From: JBLMYQ01 sp050258375
GTDB lineage: Bacteria; Bacillota; Clostridia; Acetivibrionales; UBA4821
NCBI GenBank assembly: GCA_050258375.1
Contig: JBLMYQ010000066.1
Location: forward strand, 1 to 64,000
Direction: 5' to 3'
Length of the DNA stretch: 64,000 nucleotides
Position 1 is the stretch's first letter. Every line of letters begins with the position of its first letter. Both the position numbers and the translations under genes were made by a program. Positions 23,454 through 31,825 of the stretch are shown here, piece after piece. Under the pieces are notes generated by a model that saw nothing but the letters and a program-made list of their open reading frames with translations, did not search any database and was not told where the DNA came from.

Positions 23454-26174
23454 ATGAGAAAATTAATTGAAAAGATTATAGGTTCATATAGTAATAGAGA
23501 AGTTAAGAAAATTACATGGATGGTTGATGAAATAGAAGCGCTTGAGCCAAAGATGCAAGAATTAACCGAAGCAGAGCTTAAGGCAAAGACGGTAGAGTTT
23601 AAAGAGCGTCTGGCAAATGGAGAAACCCTTGATGATATATTAATTGAAGCATTTGCAGTAGTACGTGAAGCATCAAGAAGAGTTTTGGGAATGAGGCATT
23701 TTAGGGTTCAGCTTATTGGTGGAATTATACTTCATCAAGGAAGAATTGCTGAGATGAAAACTGGAGAAGGTAAAACTCTTGTTGCAACCCTGCCGGTTTA
23801 TCTTAATGCTGTTTCCGGAAAAGGTGTCCATGTAGTTACGGTGAATGATTATCTTGCGAAAAGAGACAGTGAATGGATGGGCAAGATTTATAATTTCTTA
23901 GGGCTGAGTGTAGGGTTGATTGTCCATGGAATTGATGCGGATGAAAGAAGAGAAGCATACAATTGTGATATAACTTACGGAACAAATAATGAATATGGGT
24001 TTGATTATCTTAGGGATAATATGGCAATATTCAAGGAAGAGATGGTTCAGAGAGAGCTGAACTATGCAATTGTGGATGAGGTTGACAGTATATTGGTTGA
24101 CGAAGCCAGAACTCCTTTAATAATTTCAGGTGTAGCTGAAAAATCTACGGACATGTATAAAAAAGCTGATGCTTTTGCAAAAAGGCTTAAAGTAAAGGTT
24201 ATAGTTGAATCGGATGATAAAAACATTGAAGAGGATGAAGATTGCGATTATATTGTTGATGAAAAAGCACATTCTGCAGCGCTTACCCAAAGAGGTGTAA
24301 AGAGGACTGAAGAATTTTTTGGCATTGACAGCTTGATGGATATTGAAAATATGACAATTCTCCATCATGTAAACCAGGCGTTGAAAGCGCATGGGATAAT
24401 GAAAAAGGATAAGGATTATGTTGTAAAGGATGGAGAAGTAATAATTGTTGATGAATTTACCGGAAGGCTTATGTTTGGGAGAAGATACAGTGACGGTTTG
24501 CATCAAGCAATAGAAGCTAAGGAAAATGTTAAGGTTGAAAGAGAAAGCAAAACATTAGCGACCATAACCTTCCAAAACTATTTCAGAATGTATACTAAAT
24601 TAGCAGGTATGACAGGTACAGCTAAAACAGAAGAAGACGAATTCAGAACAATATATAAGCTCGACGTTATTGAAATTCCAACCAATATGCCGATGTTAAG
24701 AAAAGACCAGGCAGATGTCGTATATAGAAATGAAAATGGTAAGTTCAGAGCAGTAGTTAATGAAATCCTTGAATCAAATAAGCTTGGTCAACCGGTTTTA
24801 GTGGGCACAATTTCTATAGAAAAATCAGAGATGCTTAGTAATATGTTAAAGAAAAAAGGTATCAAGCATGAAGTTTTAAATGCTAAATATCATGAAAAAG
24901 AAGCTGAAATTATTGCTCAAGCAGGAAAATATGGCGTTGTAACAATTGCGACAAATATGGCTGGCCGTGGTACTGACATTGTTCTTGGCGGTAACCCGGA
25001 GTATCTTGCAAAGCAAGAAATGAGGAAAAATGGCATAGATGAATGGTTAATAGTTGAATCTACAGGGTTTAACGATACAACAGATGAAAGAATAATAGAA
25101 AGTAGAAAAGCTTTCAGAGAATTGTATGAAAAATATAAAAAGCAAACTGAGGAAGAACGTAAGAAAGTGCTTGAAGCGGGTGGACTTAAAATATTAGGTA
25201 CTGAAAGGCACGAAAGCAGACGTATTGACAATCAGCTCAGAGGTCGTTCAGGTCGTCAGGGAGACCCTGGTGAATCCAGATTCTTTATTTCACTTGAAGA
25301 TGATTTGATGAGATTATTCGGCTCTGAAAGGGTAATAGGTATTGTCGAAAAGCTGGGAATGGATGAGGATATGCCTATTGAAAATAAAATGCTGTCTAAT
25401 GCAATAGAAAGTGCCCAAAGAAGGGTTGAAGGCAGAAATTTTGGAATCAGAAAGCAAGTTTTGCAATATGACGATGTAATGAATAAACAGAGGGAGATAA
25501 TTTACAAACAGAGAAGATCCGTACTGGATGGTATAGATTTAATAGAACCTATTCTGAAAATGAGAGAAGGTATTGTTGAAGATTTAATGGCAACATATGT
25601 TGGTGAATCTGACCTGCCGGATAATTGGGACTTGTTCAATTTGAAAGAAAGAATAAATGCTATATTTGGAGGCTTAGTAGATTTAGATTTATCACTGGAA
25701 AAAGTACAAGACTTTAGAAAGATAGATTTAAAAGAAATGATTTTGGAAGCCACTAAAAAAGCATATGAAGCAAAAGAGATGGAAGTTGGTTCTGAAAAAA
25801 TGCGTGAGATAGAGCGCGTTGTTATGTTAAGATGTGTCGACCAGAAATGGATGGATCATATTGATAATATGGATCAATTGAAGCATGGTATCCATTTGCG
25901 TGCACACGCACAAAAGGACCCGGTTGTTGAGTATAGATTTGAAGGATTTGGAATGTTTGAAGATATGATTAAGGGAATACAGGAAGACTCTATAACAATG
26001 CTTATGCATGTTAAATTAGACAAGGAATTGCATAGAGAGCAGGTAGCAAAGCCTGTTGAAGCAAGTATGCCGGGAGTTGGAGCAACAGTTGTGAGAAAGA
26101 AAGAAAAGGTAGGAAGAAATGATCCGTGTATTTGTGGGAGTGGGAAGAAGTATAAGAAGTGCTGCGGACAGTAA
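23454..26174 (+). CDS. secA: Preprotein translocase ATPase SecA
   Basis: The protein has 906 residues from ATG 23454, preceded by AAGGAGGT. The N-terminal RRM-like DEAD motor has MKTGEGKTLVATLPVYL (Walker A near residue 104) and DEVDSILVDEARTPLIISG (near 208); the second motor has ATNMAGRGTDIVLGGNP and LRGRSGRQGDPGESRF. The preprotein cross-linking and helical scaffold regions follow. The last 20 residues are the SEC-C zinc motif GRNDPCICGSGKKYKKCCGQ. It drives Sec-dependent export. In clostridia secA is usually just before prfB, as here. Confidence 0.98.
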   Translation: MRKLIEKIIGSYSNREVKKITWMVDEIEALEPKMQELTEAELKAKTVEFKERLANGETLDDILIEAFAVVREASRRVLGMRHFRVQLIGGIILHQGRIAEMKTGEGKTLVATLPVYLNAVSGKGVHVVTVNDYLAKRDSEWMGKIYNFLGLSVGLIVHGIDADERREAYNCDITYGTNNEYGFDYLRDNMAIFKEEMVQRELNYAIVDEVDSILVDEARTPLIISGVAEKSTDMYKKADAFAKRLKVKVIVESDDKNIEEDEDCDYIVDEKAHSAALTQRGVKRTEEFFGIDSLMDIENMTILHHVNQALKAHGIMKKDKDYVVKDGEVIIVDEFTGRLMFGRRYSDGLHQAIEAKENVKVERESKTLATITFQNYFRMYTKLAGMTGTAKTEEDEFRTIYKLDVIEIPTNMPMLRKDQADVVYRNENGKFRAVVNEILESNKLGQPVLVGTISIEKSEMLSNMLKKKGIKHEVLNAKYHEKEAEIIAQAGKYGVVTIATNMAGRGTDIVLGGNPEYLAKQEMRKNGIDEWLIVESTGFNDTTDERIIESRKAFRELYEKYKKQTEEERKKVLEAGGLKILGTERHESRRIDNQLRGRSGRQGDPGESRFFISLEDDLMRLFGSERVIGIVEKLGMDEDMPIENKMLSNAIESAQRRVEGRNFGIRKQVLQYDDVMNKQREIIYKQRRSVLDGIDLIEPILKMREGIVEDLMATYVGESDLPDNWDLFNLKERINAIFGGLVDLDLSLEKVQDFRKIDLKEMILEATKKAYEAKEMEVGSEKMREIERVVMLRCVDQKWMDHIDNMDQLKHGIHLRAHAQKDPVVEYRFEGFGMFEDMIKGIQEDSITMLMHVKLDKELHREQVAKPVEASMPGVGATVVRKKEKVGRNDPCICGSGKKYKKCCGQ

Positions 26175-26180
26175 AAAACA

Positions 26181-26366
26181 GTGTAAAGTGTTGTAAAGTT
26201 TAAAGTTGACTTTACAACACTTTAAATGATTTATATTACTTGCTTTCAGTTTTTTCTAGTATTTATCTAAAATCAATTTTAAGTAAATATATAATAATTC
26301 TCCTCAAACGTGAAAAATATTGCTAGAGTGTATAACTTTACCTTTTACACTTTACATTTTACACTA
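26181..26366. repeat. Inverted GTGTAAAG-type repeats flanking the secA-prfB gap
   Basis: The left end reads GTGTAAAGTGTTGTAAAG and the right end is TTTTACACTTTACATTTTACAC, its approximate inverted complement built from the same GTGTAAA units. The 140-base interior is AT-rich and holds no gene. The layout resembles a small non-autonomous element or a decayed tandem repeat. Confidence 0.45.
26184..26224 (+). terminator. Hairpin after secA
   Basis: A perfect 15-base stem, TAAAGTGTTGTAAAG with CTTTACAACACTTTA, around an 11-base loop. There is no clear T run, so termination is uncertain. The left arm also belongs to a GTGTAAAG-type repeat that recurs inverted at 26339-26366. Confidence 0.55.
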
Positions 26367-26405
26367 GATGACGGGAATACCTAATATAAAAACGGGGTGA
26401 TATAG

Positions 26406-27525
26406 TTGATAGAACTTGAACAATTTAAACTTGAGGCAGAAGGAATTAAACAAGAACTCAACGGAATGAGGGATTCACTTTGACATTGCTGTCATCATGA
26501 GGCAAATTAATGAGCTTGAAGAAAAATCAGCAGAACCGGCTTTTTGGGATGATTTAGAGAATTCTCAAAAAATTCTTCAAAAAACCAAGAATTTAAAAGA
26601 TGCACTCAAAAGGTTTACTGATTTAGAGGCATTATTTGATGATATATATACTTTAATACAGCTTGGAATGGAAGAGGACGATGATTCGGTACTTGGCGAA
26701 ATTAGAGATGGTATGAGGGTACTTAGTGAAAAGATTGACGAACAAAAAATTCAAAACCTTCTTAGCGGACCATATGATAAAAATAATGCTATTTTGACTC
26801 TGCATTCTGGAGCAGGCGGAACCGAAGCCCAGGATTGGGTGCAAATGCTTTATAGAATGTTTACCAGATGGGCTGAAAAGAGAGGGTATCTGGTTGAAGA
26901 ATTGGACTTTCTGGAAGGGGAAGAGGCTGGGATAAAGAGTGTTTCGGTAAGAATAGGCGGATTATATGCCTATGGCTACTTGAAAAGTGAAAAAGGCGTT
27001 CACAGACTTGTTAGAATATCTCCATTTGATGCTTCTGGAAGAAGGCATACGTCTTTTGCTTCTGCTGAGGTAATTCCTGAGTTAACTGATGACGTACAGA
27101 TAGAAATTAATCCGGAAGATTTGCGGATTGATACTTTTAGAGCTAGTGGTGCAGGTGGACAGCATATCAACAAAACAGATTCTGCTATTAGAATTACGCA
27201 TATTCCTACAAACATAGTTGTTTCGTGCCAAAACGAGAGATCACAGCTTCAAAATAAAGAAACGGCAATGAAAATGCTGAAAGCAAAGCTTTTAGAGATT
27301 AAAGAAAGAGAACAAAAAGAAAGAATAGAAGATATAAAGGGTGAACAACGAGATATTGCATGGGGAAGCCAGATTAGGTCATATGTATTTCACCCGTATA
27401 GTATGGTTAAGGACCACAGAACAAATACTGAAGTTGGTAATGTGAATGCCGTAATGGATGGAGAAATAGATGAATTCATTAATGCTTTTTTAAAGCAGAA
27501 TTCAGTAAAAAATAAAGAACATTAG
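26406..27525 (+). CDS. prfB: Peptide chain release factor 2, with programmed +1 frameshift
   Basis: Translation starts at TTG 26406, 5 bases after GGGGTGA. After 25 codons the frame meets TGA at 26481-26483 in the context CTT TGA C, preceded by the Shine-Dalgarno-like AGGGAT three bases before CTT, exactly the arrangement of the classic prfB autoregulatory frameshift. Skipping T26481 joins the second frame (26482-27525), giving about 372 residues. Motifs are RISPFDASGRRHTSFASAEV, which holds the SPF stop-recognition motif, and GAGGQHINKTDSAIR with catalytic GGQ. RF2 reads UAA and UGA; low RF2 favours the frameshift. The stop overlaps that of the convergent regulator. Confidence 0.97.
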
Positions 27526-27899
27526 TCGCGGTTGGTTGGCTTTTCTGTATAATTTTTATGTTTGAATACTCTTATGGTTTCTTCCATAATATCTGCAATT
27601 GCGGTCTTTTGTTCCATGCTCAAAATATTACTTGTTTGACGTATTTTCTCTAGCAGCTCGATTTCGGCAGGGAAGAAGCTGGCCTTGCGTTCGGGATTTC
27701 TATTATGAGTTCTGCACAGGATATAATCTACTGAAACATTATAAAAATCAGCTAATGTACATAAAGTTGTGCAATCAGGCATTCTTCTGCCTTGCTCGTA
27801 AAGGCCTATTGCCCCAGGAGTAAGCTTGAGAAGCTGAGATAATTCTTTTTGTGTCAAATTTATTTCTTCACGAAGATTTCGTAATCTAAAACCTATCAT
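27522..27899 (-). CDS. XRE family transcriptional regulator
   Basis: The protein has 125 residues from ATG 27899; a TTG one codon upstream is also possible, and GGGGGG lies nearby. Residues 1-65 form a helix-turn-helix of the Cro/CI type: LRNLREEINLTQKELSQLLK, then GAIGLYEQGRRMPDCTTLC and LADFYNVSVDYILCRTH. The C-terminal half is helical and charged, probably for dimerisation. There is no linked toxin or phage gene. It converges with prfB and is divergent from the CheY-like gene. Confidence 0.9.
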   Translation of the reverse strand: MIGFRLRNLREEINLTQKELSQLLKLTPGAIGLYEQGRRMPDCTTLCTLADFYNVSVDYILCRTHNRNPERKASFFPAEIELLEKIRQTSNILSMEQKTAIADIMEETIRVFKHKNYTEKPTNRD

Positions 27900-28127
27900 C
27901 AATCAAATCCCCCCAGTAATTCAATATTATATCAAAAAAAGGAATATAAAGTAAAGAAAAATGGTATTTGATACTAAATATTTTTTATATAAATAATTGA
28001 TGCAATAAGGTAGATTTTTAACTTGATGATGGAGTAAATGAGTAATATAATTAAATAGGTTGATTATTGATAGAAAAGAAATTAGAGTAGTGTTTTGGTG
28101 AATATTTTTTGTTTAAGGGGGATTCCA

Positions 28128-28517
28128 ATGAAAGTATTAATTGTAGAAGATGATTTTGTTAGCGCAAAACTTCTTGACACAATATTATCTTCTTTTGCCA
28201 GCTGCGACATAGCAACAAACGGAATTATAGCTGTTGAGATGATTGAGAAGTCTTTTGAGGAAGAAATATTATATGATTTAATTTGTTTAGATATAATGCT
28301 TCCTGAGCTTGATGGACATGAAGTGCTCAAACGCTTAAGAGAAATAGAAGAAGAGCTTAATAACTTGCAGCCGATAAAAGTAATAATGATAACTGCTTTG
28401 GGTGATTCAGAAAATATTAAAAAATCATTTGGAGGGAAAGCAGAGGCTTATCTTGTAAAACCTATTTTTAGAGAAAAATTACTTGAAACTATTAAAATGC
28501 TTGAATTGATTGATTAA
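28128..28517 (+). CDS. Single-domain response regulator (CheY-like)
   Basis: The protein has 129 residues from ATG 28128, with AAGGGGGA upstream. The receiver domain is complete: the VEDD acidic pair at the start, LDIMLPELDG with the phospho-accepting Asp near residue 57, MITA with Thr near 91 and VKPI with the conserved Lys near 112. There is no output domain. It may act like CheY or Spo0F. A CheW-like gene follows 158 bases downstream, but no kinase is next to it; the nearest histidine kinase is at 46790. Confidence 0.92.
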   Translation: MKVLIVEDDFVSAKLLDTILSSFASCDIATNGIIAVEMIEKSFEEEILYDLICLDIMLPELDGHEVLKRLREIEEELNNLQPIKVIMITALGDSENIKKSFGGKAEAYLVKPIFREKLLETIKMLELID

Positions 28518-28675
28518 TAATATATGAAAATTATTTAAGAGAAAAATTTTCCTTTAAAGGATAATAAACCTATGATATAATAAATATGGAGACAGTCCAT
28601 TAAAATTTCATGATAGCAAATGAAATTGTGGCTGTCAACAGGAAATTTAAATCCTTAACAAAGGAGGCCCTGATT

Positions 28676-29104
28676 ATGGCTGCAAAACAATATGTTGTTT
28701 TTGGAATCGAAGATGAAAGCTTTGCGCTTGATATCGAAAAGGTAAAGGAAATTATTAAACCTGTTGAAATTGCAAAAGTTCCGAATGTTCCTGAGTTTAT
28801 TGAGGGAATGATTAACATGAGAGGTAAAGTTCATGCAGTAATTAATATAAGAAGTAAATTTAAAATTCCCAAAAAAGATTTTGATGAAGGAACAAAAATT
28901 ATTCTTATTAATATGAATTCTATGCTTGCTGGGATTATAGTAGATTCTGTATCGGAAATTGTAAGGGTTGAAAGTGAGGATATAGGTGATACTCCTGAAA
29001 TAATAACAAAAGCAAATCCTGAATATATAAAAGGTGTAATAAAAAAAGAGGGTAGAATGGTTATAATTCTTGATATAGATAGTGTTATTGATAGTGCAGC
29101 ATAA
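28676..29104 (+). CDS. CheW-like chemotaxis coupling protein, second copy
   Basis: The protein has 142 residues from ATG 28676, preceded by AAAGGAGG. It is a single CheW domain with YVVFGIEDESFALDIEKVKE, then KVPNVPEFIEGMINMRGK and a final MVIILDIDSVI. It is clearly paralogous to the gene at 15017, with aligned P-FIEG-IN-R and IVDSVSEIVR segments. With the upstream CheY-like protein it makes a two-gene signalling pair that lacks a local kinase or receptor. Confidence 0.92.
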   Translation: MAAKQYVVFGIEDESFALDIEKVKEIIKPVEIAKVPNVPEFIEGMINMRGKVHAVINIRSKFKIPKKDFDEGTKIILINMNSMLAGIIVDSVSEIVRVESEDIGDTPEIITKANPEYIKGVIKKEGRMVIILDIDSVIDSAA

Positions 29105-29114
29105 ATGAAGCCAC

Positions 29115-29157
29115 AAAACCTCCGTTTGTTTAAAAAACGGAGGTTTTTCTTTTTTTC
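29115..29157 (+). terminator. Terminator after the second cheW-like gene
   Basis: AAAACCTCCGTTT pairs with AAACGGAGGTTTT and is followed by a T-rich tail of about 10 bases. It separates the chemotaxis pair from hom. Confidence 0.9.
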
Positions 29158-29247
29158 GTTGTTGTTAATTTTTTTTTATTATTGTATACTTTTATTCAAG
29201 TATATTGAGCAATGACCCGTTAGTGTTCAGAGAAAGGGGAGTTTTGC

Positions 29248-30489
29248 ATGAAAAATATTGCAGTGTTAGGATATGGTATTGTTGGCTCAGGTGTTGTAGA
29301 GGTTCTCAAAAAAAATAGAGAAGGTATTGCAAAGAAGGCAGGAGATACAATTCAAGTAAGGCATATTCTTGATATAAGAGATTTTCCAGATTCACCCGAC
29401 AAAGATTTGATGACTAAAAATCCTGATGATATATTTGACGATTCTGACGTAAGTATTGTTGTTGAAACAATTGGAGGCATAAATATAGCATACGAATTTA
29501 CAAAAAAAGCACTTATGAAAGGGAAAAGTGTAATAACTTCAAATAAGGAGCTTGTCGCAACTTATGGACCGGAGTTAATGAGGATTGCAAAAGAAAAGGG
29601 TGTTTATTATAAGTTTGAAGCAAGTGTTGGTGGAGGTATTCCTATAATAAAGCCGCTTTATGAATGTTTTTCTGCAAATCAGATCACATCTATTGCAGGT
29701 ATTCTTAATGGCACAACTAATTATATACTTTCATCTATGGTTAACGAGGGTAAAGACTTTGAATCAGCGCTTAAAGATGCACAGTTGAAAGGGTATGCAG
29801 AAGCAAATCCCTCTGATGATATTGAAGGAAAGGATTCATGCCGCAAAATTGCAATACTATCGTCGATTGCATATGGAGAGTATGTAGATTATAAAGAAAT
29901 ACCTACTGAGGGGATAACAAAAATTACGGTTGAAGATTTAAAGATTGCAGAATTATTAAATTTAAAAATAAAATTGATTGGATTCAGCAAAAAAGAAAAT
30001 GGGAAAATAATTGCCAAGGTTTGTCCCTGTGTGATAGATAAGGCGAATGCTCTTGCAAATGTAGAAGATGTATTTAATGCAATACTTGTTAGCGGAGATT
30101 CAATTGGAGATGTAATGTTTTATGGCAGGGGAGCCGGAAAGCTGCCTACAGCAAGTGCAGTAGTAAATGATGTTATTGATGTTGTTAAATATTTTGATTC
30201 TGATAATATACAAGTTTGGAATGTCAGTGCTGAAAGTAATTTCATAAAGCCGGAAGACTCAGAGGCTAAATATTTTGTAAGAATAAAAGTAAGAAACAAG
30301 GAAGAAGCAAAAAAGTATATTGTTGATCATTTTGGAAATGTTGATATTTTTGAGCTTGCTGAATATTCTAATCAGTTAATGTTTAAGACTTTAACAGAAA
30401 ATGAGTGTGAGATAATCAAGAAAATTCAGGCTTTACGGGAAATTGGTTCTGTAAGGGATGTTCTTACCAGTTTGAGAATTCTTGAATAA
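29248..30489 (+). CDS. hom: Homoserine dehydrogenase
   Basis: The protein has 413 residues. The N-terminal NAD(P)-binding fold begins IAVLGYGIVGSGVVEVL, followed by VITSNKELVATYG and the homoserine dehydrogenase signature (AQLKGYAEANPSDDIEGKDS near residue 180). A short ACT-like region is at about 340-413. It reduces aspartate semialdehyde to homoserine. GGGGAG precedes the ATG. It opens the hom-orf75-thrB-lysC block; no T-box or other leader was recognised in the 90 bases upstream. Confidence 0.95.
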   Translation: MKNIAVLGYGIVGSGVVEVLKKNREGIAKKAGDTIQVRHILDIRDFPDSPDKDLMTKNPDDIFDDSDVSIVVETIGGINIAYEFTKKALMKGKSVITSNKELVATYGPELMRIAKEKGVYYKFEASVGGGIPIIKPLYECFSANQITSIAGILNGTTNYILSSMVNEGKDFESALKDAQLKGYAEANPSDDIEGKDSCRKIAILSSIAYGEYVDYKEIPTEGITKITVEDLKIAELLNLKIKLIGFSKKENGKIIAKVCPCVIDKANALANVEDVFNAILVSGDSIGDVMFYGRGAGKLPTASAVVNDVIDVVKYFDSDNIQVWNVSAESNFIKPEDSEAKYFVRIKVRNKEEAKKYIVDHFGNVDIFELAEYSNQLMFKTLTENECEIIKKIQALREIGSVRDVLTSLRILE

Positions 30490-30525
30490 CCTTTCCTTTA
30501 ATCTCCTTAAAAATAGAGATTGAAC
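30488..30525. repeat. Possible decayed palindromic repeat after hom
   Basis: AACCTTTCCTTTAATCTCC followed by TTAAAAATAGAGATTG starts within the hom stop codon. The TTAAAAATAGAG core and the position match the family seen at 12755, but the GC-rich arms are lost. It can still form a weak ATCTC/GAGAT hairpin. Confidence 0.3.
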
Positions 30526-30540
30526 ACTTAAATAGAAAGG

Positions 30541-30768
30541 ATGAATATTATCATAAATATTACAGATTTTATTCCATTAATATCCGAAGATGTTTTTAGA
30601 AATGAAGTTTCAATGTGTAAAAATTTAAACAAAAAGAACTCAGGAGGATGTAACTGGGGAAAATGTAATGAGTGTGGAGTTTTACCTCTTTTAATAAAGC
30701 TGCACGAAGGAAGATTAATTGAAGATTCCTCGGAGGTTAATGCTTTAAAAGAAAAGATATTTAATTGA
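30541..30768 (+). CDS. Small cysteine-containing protein in the threonine operon
   Basis: A 75-residue frame between hom and thrB. The product has CKNLNKKNSGGCNWGKCNECG, that is four cysteines including WGKCNECG, then VLPLLIKLHEGRLIED. This looks like a compact metal-binding unit. AGAAAGG touches the ATG at 30541 directly, which is too close; translation might start elsewhere or by an unusual start codon, so the N-terminus is uncertain. I do not recognise the family, but the uninterrupted operon position and the ordered Cys pattern argue that it is real. Confidence 0.6.
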   Translation: MNIIINITDFIPLISEDVFRNEVSMCKNLNKKNSGGCNWGKCNECGVLPLLIKLHEGRLIEDSSEVNALKEKIFN

Positions 30769-30817
30769 GTTGTACGATAGGACCCAAACTCAGAACAAGT
30801 AGAATGGAGTGAGGTAT

Positions 30818-31714
30818 ATGTACAAAGTTATAGTCCCGGCAACATCTGCGAATCTAGGACCTGGCTTTGATTGCCTTGGAGTTGCACTCGATTTGTATAA
30901 CTCTATAGAAGTAGAAGAAATAGGAAGCGGTTTAAAGATTGAATCAATATCAGGCAACAGTTATTATAATAATGAAAACAATCTTATATATAAGTCCATG
31001 AAACATATTTTTGACAAGGTTGGGTATAATCCAAAGGGTATCAGAATTATTCAAAAAGATAATATTCCTGGAACACGAGGACTGGGAAGCAGCGCAGCTT
31101 GCATTGTCGCAGGTTTATTGGCAGGCAATATAATGACCGGAGAAAAGTTTTCGAAGGAAGAAATAGCATTTATGGCAGGAGCCCTTGATGGACATCCGGA
31201 TAACACGACACCGGCAGTTTTTGGAGGATTAAGAGCCTCGATTCTTAGAGAAGAGAAGCTGCATCATGTCGAAATTCAAATGCCTGATAATCTAAAATTT
31301 GCTGCATTTATTCCGGACTTTACTCTTTCTACAGCAAAAGCTAGAATGATACTTCCAAGACTTGTTTCCCATGAAGACATGGTTTTTAATCTTGGAAGGC
31401 TTGCTTTACTGGTATCTTCTTTATCTCAAGGCAAATTGGAGAACCTTGCTCTTGGTCTGGAGGATAAGATGCATCAACCATATAGGAAAAGGTTCATACC
31501 TGATGTGGATAAGATATTCTCAAAAAGCATGGAGCTTGGAGCAAGAGGCTGCTATATAAGTGGTGCAGGACCAACTCTTATGGCATTAGTGGATTCAGAA
31601 TATAACAAATTCTGTGACCAAATGGGAAAGTATATTTTAGATAGCTTGAAAACCAGTTGGACAATTGCTTTATTAAATATAAACAAAAATGGTGCAGAAG
31701 TTTATACAAGCTAA
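30818..31714 (+). CDS. thrB: Homoserine kinase
   Basis: The protein has 298 residues from ATG 30818, since the preceding in-frame GTG is part of the GGAGTGAGG ribosome binding site. GHMP-kinase motifs are visible: VPATSANLGPGFDCLG at the N-terminus, the ATP-binding PGTRGLGSSAACIVAGL near residue 86 and ISGAGPTLMAL near 247. It phosphorylates homoserine for threonine synthesis. thrC is not in the window. Confidence 0.95.
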   Translation: MYKVIVPATSANLGPGFDCLGVALDLYNSIEVEEIGSGLKIESISGNSYYNNENNLIYKSMKHIFDKVGYNPKGIRIIQKDNIPGTRGLGSSAACIVAGLLAGNIMTGEKFSKEEIAFMAGALDGHPDNTTPAVFGGLRASILREEKLHHVEIQMPDNLKFAAFIPDFTLSTAKARMILPRLVSHEDMVFNLGRLALLVSSLSQGKLENLALGLEDKMHQPYRKRFIPDVDKIFSKSMELGARGCYISGAGPTLMALVDSEYNKFCDQMGKYILDSLKTSWTIALLNINKNGAEVYTS

Positions 31715-31825
31715 AGTAAATTAGTAACAAAAATTATAACAAAATTATAATATGCATACTAAGGAAATGTTTATAGCTTAAAGATAAAAAATAAACTACA
31801 ATTCGTTTAATTAGGAGGGATGAAT

